A stretch of 64,000 bases of DNA from Podospora comata (taxonomy: Eukaryota > Ascomycota > Sordariomycetes > Sordariales > Podosporaceae): NCBI GenBank assembly GCA_017354895.1, contig CP071497.1, positions 3,844,001 to 3,908,000 on the forward strand. The letters run 5' to 3'. Each line of letters starts with the position of its first letter. Position 1 is the first letter of the stretch. Below are positions 55,001 through 64,000 of this stretch, piece after piece. The translations under genes were made by a program, and so were the position numbers. A model generated the notes under the pieces. It was not told where the DNA came from. It made no database searches and saw only the letters and a program-made list of their open reading frames with translations.

Positions 55001-55843
55001 CCTGATGAACAGTCCCTTCCTCCCAGCGCCAAAAAGCGTCGCGGCAGTGCCAAAAAGCCGAAAGAGCCGACGACGAGACGCCGCTCAACCTCCGTCGCCT
55101 CCGCCAAAAAGAAGAAGAAAGAGTTGAGTGAAGCTTTTATTGTTGACGAGACTGACTCTGAGGGTGAGACGGTGGTGGAGGACACTGTGATGGAGGATAC
55201 GGTGATGGAGGATGCTGCCTCGATCGCCTCCGATGCCCCACCGATCGACTCTGATGAGGAGCATGAAGAAGAAGCGCCCGAGGAGGCCGCAGACGAAGAA
55301 GCAGAAGCACCACCTCAGTCCTCCGTCGTGAAGCGCCTCGCCCCTGAAGAGGACGACACCTTGGATCAAGAAGACGAAACACGCCCCCCATTTGTGCCGT
55401 CCCCCTCGGTCGAAGCAGATGCAGCCCGCACTCGTCGCCGCGAGCGTTCTCTTTCCAACAAGCCCCCCACCCCTGCCGCCATCGAGGAAGAATCTGGTGA
55501 AGAGGTCCAGGACGAGGACATGGTCACCAGCACTCGTCTCAAGTCGGCCAAGAAGCGCCCCGCCACCGAGGAGATGTCGCCCCGCAAGAAGAAGAGAAAG
55601 ACCAACTCGGAGAGTACTGTCCGGCCTGCGGTCCTGAGCAGTCCTTCGCCTGCTGTTACGTACGGGAGGAAGTCGAATAGCAGGAAGGAGAACAAGAAGG
55701 CGGCGGCGGAGGCGGTGAAGGCGAGGCAGGCGAGGGCGTTGAGCACGATCAGCAGTGATATGGATGACATGGATGATATCCCTGCGAGGCTGCCGGGGCA
55801 GACGCCGCCGGGGAGGGTGACCAGGAGAGTTGCGAGAAAGTAG
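52016..55843 (+). CDS. Myb-domain DNA-binding protein, Reb1/TTF1 (Pol I termination factor) type
   Basis: Single-exon nuclear protein of 1275 residues (from the ATG at 52016). The first 650 residues are disordered, very acidic, with Lys-rich patches (EKKKKKKKKDRER) and a Glu-Pro dipeptide run at about 200-225. The DNA-binding part begins near residue 669 (DKHGYATGRLT) with FRKDEGLTQAEINRIIQENP, as in Reb1/TTF1. Myb repeat 1 contains GQWTAEQDEELQEMM (Trp762) and INRHPQDVRDRWRDYI; repeat 2 contains HDWSNEEEAKLTQAV (Trp814) and MGRTRNRLQCMEKWKRIL; a third Myb-like unit ends in VVIWGRLRSSVP. The tail is again disordered with basic clusters. Such proteins bind rDNA terminators or promoters and block forks or polymerase (family knowledge). 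Alternative starts: 51764 (84 more residues, unlikely) and 52022. Confidence 0.85.
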   Translation: MTMGQEQSAPRENDDDNTDIQSGRSSPLPRWDHPENQEQVERQHAAPTEPLPETEPPPEASKKEKKKKKKKKDRERSVREVMDSPGRSLSQLTPLKRKKTRPPSLGNVENVGQSPDGGGSARRKLKKSKRMSLGTILNDNADAVENNDSQDSFVPQPTLPELESEPRLENNEEEDEGMEDAMASQRRKSSSKKKDRNKKAEPEPEPEPEPEVEPEPEPGPEQEQESVPEVGPAPEAAAVEDDMELDEAEEDLANLKTERPDHDSDDDVDMEDGSAARSQHVSETPAPQEEEAESPTSPIVHVKSEPGVYDEDEDMSRLGQGDSTDEEESPVPTKTERLQRVMDEAQSAYDSEYIETDGSNERSQRFATQVSPALDHEEATPSEDEVMQNVKSAPEEDEEEMNGTPASEASPAQALKAAPESEDEEEGTPESEAEEEQVLKAEEEESEVDDEEPVNDPLEDSADEEEVSEERFSEIPESDIEQPEMQHEEPGVEPPSEAGNVPTSQSEQAHVNGTTVQSSPDLGGDDVAYAASPSPPPPSSARARSSTKRKVKRAFNPDAPVSEPDAQPETSSARPQKKRKSRDQPEEPEEEEKPEEPEEEPEEEEAPAPTPAPKKKRSKKIREVLQEQEGGEIDEEVPAASTPAPKQKKTPRSKKSKKAASEEQEEKLDKHGYATGRLTAVEEDKVTKAVNKFRKDEGLTQAEINRIIQENPAVAVHNAKGAPTLHAALWTAVCDACPSRSRLKLQKFCRRKFHNFVARGQWTAEQDEELQEMMKIHGNKWTVIGGLINRHPQDVRDRWRDYIVCRDKVVKHDWSNEEEAKLTQAVKEAVDKIRKDLISRGEDEGQAESLVNWQAISEAMGRTRNRLQCMEKWKRILKAEPIADRDRVITLLPDTDNWRVKLARQDLTKITPAEKYRLACVIRDGCTETEREIDWKKITERIFKDKYQRQALVVIWGRLRSSVPHHGDKTVHECAQHIVDRYEEEGGFGDSYGNYPDEQSLPPSAKKRRGSAKKPKEPTTRRRSTSVASAKKKKKELSEAFIVDETDSEGETVVEDTVMEDTVMEDAASIASDAPPIDSDEEHEEEAPEEAADEEAEAPPQSSVVKRLAPEEDDTLDQEDETRPPFVPSPSVEADAARTRRRERSLSNKPPTPAAIEEESGEEVQDEDMVTSTRLKSAKKRPATEEMSPRKKKRKTNSESTVRPAVLSSPSPAVTYGRKSNSRKENKKAAAEAVKARQARALSTISSDMDDMDDIPARLPGQTPPGRVTRRVARK

Positions 55844-56197
55844 GAGTATTGCAGGTCTCGGTGGCGGGAGCAAGGGAGGGAAGAGGAGATGATGAAGCGA
55901 TTTGGGGGAGTTGAAGATGATGATGTCAGAGGGGAGAAGGGGCAGGTAGTCAGTCGTGGGTATCCAGCGAGATTGAGTCGAGTTGGGAGCGGAAGTTGGG
56001 TGGGGGGAAGCGTGTGTGTGTGGTGAGGAGTGGGGGGTGAGGGTTTACATTTTAATTGCATGGATTGGTTCTACCTGTATGATACTTGATGTGTATTCGG
56101 AGAGTTGTCAGCGTGCTTGGTAGATAGGGGGTAACGGAAGGGTGTATGTTTTGCATCTATAGAATGTTGTCGTGTGTACCATCTTGCGAACTCAGTG
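55844..56197. other. Intergenic between convergent genes
   Basis: 354 bases of 3' sides, G/T-rich; no gene seen. Confidence 0.5.
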
Positions 56198-56724
56198 TTA
56201 TGGGATGGCCCAGCTTAGCTTGGGCCGGAGCATGTAAGTCAGATCATCGTCCTTGTTGTCGTTGGCCTCAGCCCTGGTGTTATGCATTTTCCTGGAGTAG
56301 GCGTTGTTGTCTTTGAGGAGCATTTCGCATTCTTTCTGCACCCTTAATCAGTCAATCATCAGTCTGTGAGCAGGTGATGTTGAGAGGGGTGCTCACCTAG
56401 CTTCTGTACCGGTCTGTGAACTCGACGGTTGAGATCTGGATTGCTTCTGGCTTGTTCTCGTATTGGGGGTACCAGGTCTTTCAAGCCGGGCCAGGGGGTT
56501 AGTAAGGTTCGGCAGAGAGTAAGTAGGTAAGTTAGATGGCTATACCTTTAAAACAAACTCATCCTTGCTGTTGCTGGAGGTATTGCTTGTCGTAGCACCT
56601 GTTTTTGAGGGGGATGTCGACTCTTTTTTGCTACGAGTTGGTTACTCGTGACGGTTCCCTGTCAAAAGACTGGACATGGTCCGAGCTGACCTGTTGGTTC
56701 TTTGGGAAGTGATCTCATGCTCAT
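56198..56724 (-). CDS. Small four-exon gene, 107-residue protein of unknown function
   Basis: A phase-consistent model: exons 56724-56691, 56622-56546, 56477-56410 and 56342-56198, introns 68, 68 and 67 nt. The protein starts MSMRSLPKEPTESTSPSK, has a Ser/Thr/Asn-rich stretch, then a folded-looking part: DEFVLKTWYPQYENKPEAIQ, STVEFTDRVQKECEMLL, DDDLTYMLRPKLSWAIP. I do not recognise the family. The last exon alone (47 codons) has strong coding character. Acceptors are all AAG, which is unusual; for exon 4 a CAG seven bases further on exists but pairs only with a donor that would leave an in-frame TAG. Either the model is right or the gene carries a stop. The frame upstream of the ATG is also open, so the N-terminus could be longer. 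Confidence 0.55.
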
Positions 56725-58536
56725 CAAACTGGCCAAGACCGCCTTCGAGGCAGCCTCCTGGTCAACTGCAGTGGCTACCGGGCGGTATATGTTTCCCCTC
56801 GGGGACAATGTGCGCAACGTGCAACCCGTTTCTCCTCGTTCCGGTCGGTACTTCAAAGAGCGCACTTTAACTGCGCTCTCCCATCTACAACCCTCTTCGC
56901 TACGTGCCCAAGAGGGCAAATCGTTTCCAACGCTCATACCATCTGCCACAGGAGCCACCCCTACTCTGTGACACTCCACAACGGACACCCATCTGTGGAG
57001 CTCAGCTGATAAAGAAACTGCACGGCATTTTGGGCAGGATCCGTATCTTGCAGCGACAACCCACCAGAAAAGGACCTTATCTCAATGGAGTCCCCGCGGT
57101 CGACAACCAAGGCAGACGAATCAAAGGCAAATAAGGAGTTGGAACTGTGATCATATGTCGAAGCTCCCAATTTGGATTCTTCACGGGCTGCGAGGGGATA
57201 TTATCGTCTGAAGGTGGGCGCCTTGGTCCTCGGAAGGTAGGTGCTGATGCTGGAAGTCTTTCTCACTTTGGGGTTTGTCCCTCAACCCATCTGTTCCTAT
57301 CAGTAACTGCAGGCCGTTAAAGATGAGTTTTTCCTTACCGGGGAGAGTGATAAGTCATTGCTGTAGAGGTTGGTAACCTGCTCGCAGCAATGATATGCCA
57401 TTGATGACAAATTTCTTGTGCTTGATGTATCTCGTGTGACTTGCGAATGCCGGATCCAGAAATCGCATGTGTTTACTTCAGGAATCAAGTGTGAACCAGA
57501 CAGTTCCGGCAATACACCCCCCTTCAATGCCGCTGCCCGGTGTTATTTGATTCGTTAACCACTATGCTGTTGCACTTGGAATATTAGAGATGGGGGGCAG
57601 TAACTAAACATCGTCGCCAACATCTTGATGTGCATGTACCTGGGGAGGCCAAAGTCCAAAGTCTGATCATCTCTGATGTCAACATAAACTCGTTGCACTG
57701 CTCGGCTCGCAGCTGCTCTGGGCCACTCAGGGTTAGGCGTGCCGGTGCTCTGCCAGCAGCACTCTGAGCAGTGCCCCCCCCCCCTCCCAACCTTCTGTTC
57801 TAGTACCTATAGTTATCACAGGTTTGCACCTGCTGGAAGCTGCAACAGTGAGAACCATCCCATCGGACTTCCTTCCATCTCTCTTGTTTGTTATATTCTA
57901 TTCCGTAATCACAGCAATCCTCCCCATAGTCAGCTGCACTAATGGCAAGCTGCGAGCTTGGCTAGTGATCAAACGAAGTCTGATCATCGTGCTCAGCGTT
58001 CCTGCGTCCAGTGATAACATCTTCTCTCTCACCATGCAGCCCTCCCTTCTTCATGAAGCCGCCATCCTACTCCCCATTGTCAAAATTGACCCGGTTAATG
58101 CCCCATATAGTGACTGTGTGGCGAGAGATGTATATTGCAGTGGGAGTTCGAGCTGGTAGTGAACGCTGTGGATCATACGGCCTGTCTACGGTCAATCCAC
58201 TTGTTGTTCAGCATATAGTTTGCTATCCCCATGAAGAATAATGCCAGGCAACCTGGCCATACATAAAGCCCGTCAGCAATCATAGCCTGTCAAACAAGCA
58301 ACGCAAGTAGCAATTCGGATAAGTGCCCACATAAACGACCATATCCGTTACAATATCACTAGAAGACCGCAAAACCGCAACAGCAGACCACCACCGCCAT
58401 CTCACTCCTTCCATATAAAACCCTCTGAAGCCACCCATACCAAAACCGACCAGACCTATCTTGTCACCGACCACCAAAAAGAAAACAGAAAACATCTTTC
58501 CCACCCCTAGATTCCGAACAAGCCGATACCACCACA
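56725..58536. other. Gene-poor stretch
   Basis: 1.8 kb; promoter side of the small gene and 3' side of the Q-rich gene. Open frames at 57739-58241 plus have no recognisable content. Confidence 0.5.
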
Positions 58537-60036
58537 TCAACGCTCCTCAAAATAAAACCTCCCCAACCTCTCGCCCTCCTTCGGACTCCCCAGACTATCC
58601 CCCCTTCCTCCTCTCTGACCACGCCCACCACGCCCACCCTCAAACTGCTCCCTAATAATCCTCTCCGCCGCCTCCCTACTATTCGCCCCAGTCCCCGTAG
58701 ACTCAGACCCAACAGACAACGTACTCGGTGACGTTACATGGCCCCTCTGCTGCTGCTGCTGCTGCTGCTGCTGGGCCAAAGCCAGCGCCTGCTGCTGAGC
58801 AACATGCTGATGCGACCCCGGCTGCTGCGTCTCCCTGATAGCACTCGTTGGATGCGTCAAAGGCTGCCCCTCCTGCATCGGAACCGGCCCCCCAGTAGTA
58901 GTATCAACAAAGACATCATCCCCCACACTGCCCGGCATCGTAACCCCCTGCGCGGCAGCCACCGTCCCCTCCAGCGCAACCCCATCCACCATCCTCGCTC
59001 GCTGAATCTCCCTCGCGGCGGTCTGGCTGATGGGGGTGTCACTGTTGCTGCCGTTATTGTTACCGCTATTGTTACCGCTATTGTTATTCTCCGCCAGCCT
59101 TGCATCAGCAACCGGCCTCCCAACCCCAAGCCCACCACCAATATTCCGCCCCGTCATCCCCAATCCCCCCCCAGGCGCACCCTCACTAAATCCAGAATTA
59201 CTCCTCTCCAAACCCCCTATCCCCCCTTGCCCTCCACCACTCGGCATCCCCCTCCGGTGATAAATAGGCCCACTAACCGTACTCCCCGCCCCCTCCCCAA
59301 AGCCCACCAAACTCTCCCTCCCATCATCCTCCTCATCGTAAGTCCCCGCGCTCCTCCTACTCAACCCATCATCATCCATCTCATCAATCATCATATCCTC
59401 ATCCACATACCCGCTCCCCCCCGCAACACTAGCACTATCCATCTCAGTCAACATATCCTCATCCCCATCCTCCCTCCCCCTCATCGTCGTAGTCCTGCTC
59501 CTCCCGCTGACTGACCCACCCCCCAGAGAAGGGGACACTTCTGTTGCCGAGGCAGACCCAACAGTGCTCATCTTGTTTTGCATTTGGGGTTGACCTTGAG
59601 CATCAAAGTAGGCTATACCTGTTGGGGGTTGGAATTGTTGGGTTTGGGTATAGGGTTGGATGGGTTGTTGTTGGCCGGATCGGAATTGTTGTTGGCGAGA
59701 AAAAGCGGCGGGGGCCAGACCGGTGAGGCGGGAGATGCGGTCGGCGCGTTCGGCTTCGAGGGAGGAGTTGGATGGGTCATATTGGGGGGGTAGGCCGCGG
59801 GGATTTAAAGGGTGAGGGTGGTGGTGGACGGTGCCCTTGTGGCCGTCTTTGATGGCTGTTGTGGAGAGGGCCGAGAGGGAGGTGGTCGTGGAGGTTGGGG
59901 TTCCGCTGAGTGAGAGTCAGGGGGTGATTAGTAGAGGTGGAAGGGGAAAGGGAGATACATACGGAATCTCAGGGGTGTCTGGGTTGGAGGGGCCTGGAGG
60001 GAGGTTGATGAGGGTTGGATGTGAGGTCTGCGACAT
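58537..60036 (-). CDS. Q/G/N-rich protein of unknown function
   Basis: 480 residues in two exons, 60036-59963 and 59905-58537; the 57-nt intron (gtatgt, ctcag) preserves phase. The first exon begins MSQTSHPTLINLPPGPSNPD and exon 2 continues the same frame through TTTSLSALSTTAIKDGHKG and LEAERADRISRLTGLAPAAF, which look like conserved short motifs. The remainder is low complexity: QQQFRSGQQQPIQPYTQTQQ, acidic DEDMMIDEMDDDG, Gly-rich and Asn/Ser-rich blocks, and a run of nine Gln from a CTG repeat on the plus strand. The end, GGRGGRGQRGGRG, resembles RGG boxes. No domain is recognised; an RNA-granule or transcription role would be speculation. Starting at 59583 would discard the conserved N-terminal part. 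Confidence 0.72.
58747..58773. repeat. (CTG)9 encoding polyglutamine on the minus strand
   Basis: Nine uninterrupted CTG units, read as CAG (Gln) in the gene on the opposite strand; further Q-rich codons follow. Confidence 0.9.
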
Positions 60037-60628
60037 CTTTGCTGATGGTGTATGTGGGTGCTGGAGGTGAGGCTTCGTGCGAGGCTGAGGGCAACTGATA
60101 ATAGGGGTTGCGACACACGGAATCTGTGCTTTCTGAGTTGTAGTCCGACGATGCCGACGAGGTACAAAGACGAAGTGGGTTGTTATCCACGCGTTTGGCT
60201 GGCTCGCTGTTGTTACTTGTTGATGCTAAAGAGACGACGAACAAAACGCGACGGAGATGGATATCAGAAGCAGCTGGATGAAACGGATAAAGGATCGCTC
60301 GGTGGACTTGCATGCGCTGCTCCCATCCCAAAGAAAGACCAAGCGACAGCTTCCCGGGGCTGCTGGACGGTCTGAAGTCGCGGAGGGTGTGGAGCCATGA
60401 CGTCTGACCTGGGAGTCTAACCAATCACAGCACGAGATGCACCCTTGTGGTTCGACGCTGCGGAGTCAAGCAACTGTTAAGCTTTGAGCTCAGCGGGACC
60501 CGCTCCATGACAGTGGCAACGCCGACCCTCTCTCTCTCTCTCTGTCTCTCGTGGTGAGAATAGCATCAGATACAGCGACGCTTCATTTATGATATCAACA
60601 AGATGAAGATATTCTTATATCATTCGTA
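60037..60628. other. Intergenic: promoter of the Q-rich gene, 3' side of the Dabb gene
   Basis: 592 bases. Contains an ACGCGT at 60189-60194 and a (TC) run near 60529-60550; no gene seen. Confidence 0.5.
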
Positions 60629-61107
60629 TCAAAACTTCCCAGGCATAAACCCCACCACCTCCGTCTTCTCCACAATCCCCTTTGCACCCTCCCAAAAAGC
60701 AGCATACGCCGGGTCTGTCTTGAGATAATACTCCCTGTCCTCGTCACTGTCGAACTCGCTCACAAAGGCATGGGTTACTCTGTCCTGTTTACCCGTTCAG
60801 TATACTGTTATCATCTCCCTAGAAACCACAGATGACAAGGAAAAGAACGCACTTGGGCATCACTCATGTGCGTATTCACCCCTCCAGTTATATTCTTCAT
60901 ATACGGCCGGTTGGTCTCTGGATGGAGGCAGGTGTCTTTAAGCGCTAGGAGCTTGTCACAGACCTGACACAAAAATGGGAAGAGTCAGCCTTCTTGACTG
61001 GGTGATGAAAAGGGGTGGGTGGCTGTTTGGCGATGACTGACTTCTTGAACCTCCTCCGGTGTGGCCAGCGGTTTGAAGCTGAACATCACCACGTGCATTA
61101 CGCCCAT
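60629..61107 (-). CDS. Stress-responsive alpha/beta-barrel (Dabb) domain protein
   Basis: A 110-residue protein in three short exons: 61107-61042, 60963-60853 and 60784-60629, with introns of 78 and 68 nt; all junctions are phase 0. The sequence is a single Dabb domain: MGVMHVVMFSFKPLATPEEV, then VCDKLLALKDTC, TGGVNTHMSDAQ, THAFVSEFDSDEDREYYLK, and FWEGAKGIVEKTEVVGFMPG. Dabb proteins form dimeric ferredoxin-like barrels, some with enzymatic roles and others of unknown stress function; no catalytic assignment is possible here. Exons are too short to stand out as open frames, so the gene is easy to miss. It precedes the amine oxidase gene, which is on the same strand. Confidence 0.85.
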
Positions 61108-61515
61108 GTTGACTGTTTCTTGCGAGAAGTTGAAGATGAAAGATGATTCTTGTGTGTCTTGTTTTGCTTGATGATGATGATATACCTGAACTTCCAGTGG
61201 AGGTGGTCAATCTGATGCTTTTGAGGGTCTGATCTTTGTGCTCCCAACTCATCCAACCCCGCATCCATTACATCACTGTTCACCAACCCAACCCGTGATC
61301 GATCAGCAGCATCTCGACCAAAAATCACCTGTTCCAGGCCTCACTCACCAGGCTCACAAATCAGGGGATGATCACCTGCTCTGAATGCAACAATGCAAAG
61401 AACCATAAAATTGGAATTGTGTGGGTATCTGGTACGAAACCCATCTCATGCAAATATGCGTAAATCCAAGGCCAAAAAAAAGTAACATACAGAAAAAACC
61501 ATCACCCCATCACCC
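61108..61515. other. Intergenic: Dabb promoter and amine oxidase 3' side
   Basis: 408 bases, A/T-rich in parts with GATGAT and A-runs; no gene seen. Confidence 0.5.
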
Positions 61516-63797
61516 CTAAGCCTTGCAGCACCCCTTCATCTCCCCCCCCGTAACAGCCAACCCATCCACCTTCTTCGCCAGCTCATCAGCCGTATTCAAC
61601 GCAGTACTGCAGTTGAAACTCTGCTTCGAACTCGGCACATCCAACGCCGGGTTCTTGTCAAAAAAGTTCACCGGCCGCAGCATAACCTTCAACATCTCCA
61701 TCGGCATAACCGGGAAATCTTCAACCCTAGGGATGTGATTGATCCCAAAATTCACCCACAACACCGGGTCCTGCTCCTTTGTCAAATCCTCCTTCCTCTC
61801 GGCCCAGCTCCTGACTCCCTTGCCGCCATGGCTCTGGTTGGTGTACTTCCCGCCCGCAAACAGCTCCCCGTCAACATACTTGGTGACATAAAAACTCCGA
61901 TCGGCAAACTCGGCGCGCTTGTAGTGGTAACTGTCCTTGTCTGCGAGGATGGGCTGGAAGGGGGGCACGTGAACCTTGTAGCCTACCGGGAGCTTGTTGA
62001 CCGTGTTCTTGACTGATGGGTTGAGGATCTTGAACGTCCGGTTCTTGCTCGGGTCGAGGTCGTAACCACCAGTGGTGTCGATGACCGTCTTCTTGACCAT
62101 GTAACCGTGGCCGTTGGGGTTGAGCTTGGGGTCGCGGGGCATAGCCTCGGCTTCTTCGTACGCGATCTGGTTGCCGTGGCCGCCGATCATGGGGTCGACG
62201 CGGAGGGAGAAGAAGTGCTGGTGGTAACCGCCGAGGACGCCGGGGTGGACGACGGTGCCAAAGGGGTGCGGCACCTCGGTGAGGTCGAGGTCGAGGGGCT
62301 GGGTGGACAAGATACCCGTTGCCCTGACTTCGTACGTGATGTCACCGGCTTGGTTGAAGATGAAGGCGAGGATGTACTCGTAGTTGCTGACCGTTAGGAT
62401 AGACTGGAGGACGAGCTCGCGGTTGCGGACGACGACGGCGCGGTTGGTGCGGTAGTTGGTGTGCTTCCAGAGGAGACCAGAGTCTTGCTCGTGGATGCAG
62501 ACGACGTTGGGGGCGTCGACGGGCTTGCCTTCGGCGTTGCCGAGGACAGAGGAGATGTAGTAGATGCTGCCGAGGCAGTCGCAGCCGAGCTGGAGGTTGT
62601 TGGCTGTCAAACCAGCACCGACGTCACCCAAGTCAAAGGCGCACTTGCGGTGGAAAGGGTTGCGCGGGTCACCGTAAGGGATGGCCATGTCGGAGAGAGA
62701 CAGGCGGTAGAACAAGGGGCGGTTGTCGTAGTGAACATCGTAGAGGACCATGCCCTCTCTCTGGTTGAAGCCGACCTTGAAGTCCCATTTCTGCCACTTC
62801 AGTGTCCGGCCGAGCTCAGAGAAGGGCTCAACTGTGAACGAGGCTCCCTCAGGCTGGACAACCTGGAGAGGCTTGAGGTCGGTGCGCATGGTGTGGGCTT
62901 CAGGGATGTACTCGTTTGCTGGGCGGTCCTGCCATGTGAAAGGCTTGATGGTCTCGTCATGGCCGGTAGGCATGATGTCGATACGAACCAGCTCGAGGGT
63001 GGCCGGGTCAATGACGGGAGAGACGGGAAGGGGGAAGGAGTAGTGGCAGCTGTCCTCTTCGGATGAGTTCTTGGGGTCGCGAAGGTAGAGGTTGCATTGC
63101 ATGACACGCTTGTCGTCAAAGAACTTGTCCTCCTTGATGCCGTCGGCACCTGTATAGTTTTAGTCATGTTCGGGTTCCCAAGATCAGCAAAAAGACATAC
63201 CATAAATCCAAGGATCCATCACAACCACCGCCCCCTCGGGAAGACCCAGCTTCTCAATCTCAGCCTTCACCTCGGGAATCTCCAGCACGGCCTTCTCAAC
63301 CTCCTCAAGCTCAGCCATATCACTGTTGGGGTGCTCAAAAGGCCCAAGCTTGGCGTTGAACTCGACCTTTTGAGTGGTCAAGTTGACAACCGCCTCATGG
63401 ACATTGTGCTGTGATGGAGTTTAGCATTTTGAGCAGTGACGGTAGAGAGGAAGGGCAGACTTACAGTTCCCCTAAGTGTATAAACAATAAAAGACTTCCT
63501 CTCAAGCGGCGCAGGCTTCTCACCCGCCCTCTCAGCAGCAAGCCAAGGGGCAAGAATCTTCTTCTCGGGCTCATGAAGAGTGTTGACCTTGAACTGGAGC
63601 TTCGTCCCTTCAGGCCACACAGACCTAACCAAGTCCGCACCCTTACTGATCTCCTCACCAGTCAAAGGACCAAGAGGATGTGTTACCGGCGCAGCCTTGG
63701 TCGCCTCGCTGGAAACAATAGCAGCCTTGACCGCAGCAGTGTTGTCAGTCTCGATGACCGGGGCCTGGGCGGCCTTTGCGTCTTGATTGGCAACCAT
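61516..63797 (-). CDS. Copper amine oxidase
   Basis: Topaquinone enzyme that deaminates primary amines to aldehyde, ammonia and hydrogen peroxide, allowing amines to serve as nitrogen source. Exons 63797-63465, 63408-63201 and 63149-61516, introns 56 and 51 nt, 724 residues. The cofactor tyrosine is Tyr437 in VSNYEYILAF; the catalytic base is Asp353 in FDLGDVGAG; copper ligands are His490 and His492 in GYHQHFFSLRVDP and His652 in NFGINHIPRVEDF. Length and the absence of a signal peptide fit the intracellular/peroxisomal fungal type, though no clear peroxisomal tripeptide ends the protein (GCCKA). Start: an in-frame ATG at 63869 lies only five bases from the TATA box, so 63797 is used. Confidence 0.93.
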
Positions 63798-63873
63798 TGT
63801 GAGGATGTGGCGAGTGTGTCTGTGTTGTGTGATGAAAGGAGAAACAAGTGAATCAACCAAAGAGGACATCCCC

Positions 63874-63882
63874 TTTATATAT
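63874..63882 (-). promoter_or_regulatory. TATA box of the amine oxidase gene
   Basis: Minus-strand gatatataaaggg, about 77 bases before the chosen ATG at 63797. Confidence 0.6.
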
Positions 63883-64000
63883 CAAAACCATTTACTGAGG
63901 CGGAGTGCAGGGAGAGATGAATGAACAGTTACTCCACCCTATCCTCATTGATGATGATAAGACAGACAGGTTGAGATACGGGAGAGCTAGCCCAATCTGT

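Noticed and set aside
57824-58159. 111-codon open frame with hydrophobic stretches
   Set aside because: No family features, start context or adjoining exons; the hydrophobic part follows from T-rich sequence.
63798-63869. Upstream in-frame ATG (63869) for the amine oxidase
   Set aside because: It is five bases from the TATA box, so it cannot be in a normal transcript; the added residues match no family part.
1-64000. Transposons, tRNA genes, rRNA and CRISPR arrays
   Set aside because: None recognised by eye; a machine search for tRNAs and repeats would be needed to exclude small or decayed copies.

Overview
The window is nuclear DNA of a filamentous ascomycete. The genes are small and separated, with short introns of about 50-80 nt, GT-AG boundaries (one GC-AG), pyrimidine-rich leaders and many microsatellites. 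The gene set (fungal NADPH oxidase, allantoinase, Zn2Cys6 regulator, fungal cytochrome b5-acyl-CoA dehydrogenase fusion) points to Sordariomycetes, probably Sordariales; the order is an inference from protein similarity remembered, not searched. No transposase, reverse transcriptase, LTR, rRNA or tRNA was recognised.

Layout. 1-6140: end of a NADPH oxidase, the flap endonuclease FEN1, and a cytochrome b5/acyl-CoA dehydrogenase fusion. 6816-13071: the Golgi protein SYS1, the CX9C/CX10C factor COA6, and the PI4P 5-kinase MSS4. 15294-25221: allantoinase, a 3.5 kb gene-poor stretch, a 920-residue Cys/His-repeat protein of unknown family, and an alkenal/quinone-type reductase. 26357-32337: COQ1 and VMA12 (divergent), an Eco1-like zinc-finger protein without an acetyltransferase domain, and a phosphatidylserine-decarboxylase-like enzyme. 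32338-40236: a 7.9 kb gene-free stretch ahead of an AT-hook/Zn2Cys6 regulator (40237-42708). 43775-55843: a mitochondrial P-loop protein, a Pro/Ser-rich protein with an extremely G-poor leader, and a large Myb protein of the Reb1/TTF1 type. 56198-63797: a small four-exon gene, a Q-rich protein, a small three-exon Dabb-domain protein, and a copper amine oxidase.

These are mostly independent housekeeping genes rather than a pathway cluster. Loose themes are genome duplication and chromatin (FEN1, Eco1-like, Reb1-like, each with an ACGCGT element nearby), mitochondrial biogenesis and redox (COA6, COQ1, the P-loop protein), and membrane/organelle work (SYS1, MSS4, VMA12, PSD-like).

The observations I rate highest are: the regular Cys/His module repeated four times in the protein at 20653-23415; a roughly 660-nt leader with only about 7% G at 48001-48666; two small multi-exon genes in apparent gaps; the Eco1-like protein that stops right after its zinc finger; and an open, coding-looking 63-codon extension past the MSS4 stop codon. 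All exon boundaries were placed by hand from splice signals and reading phase, without transcript data.
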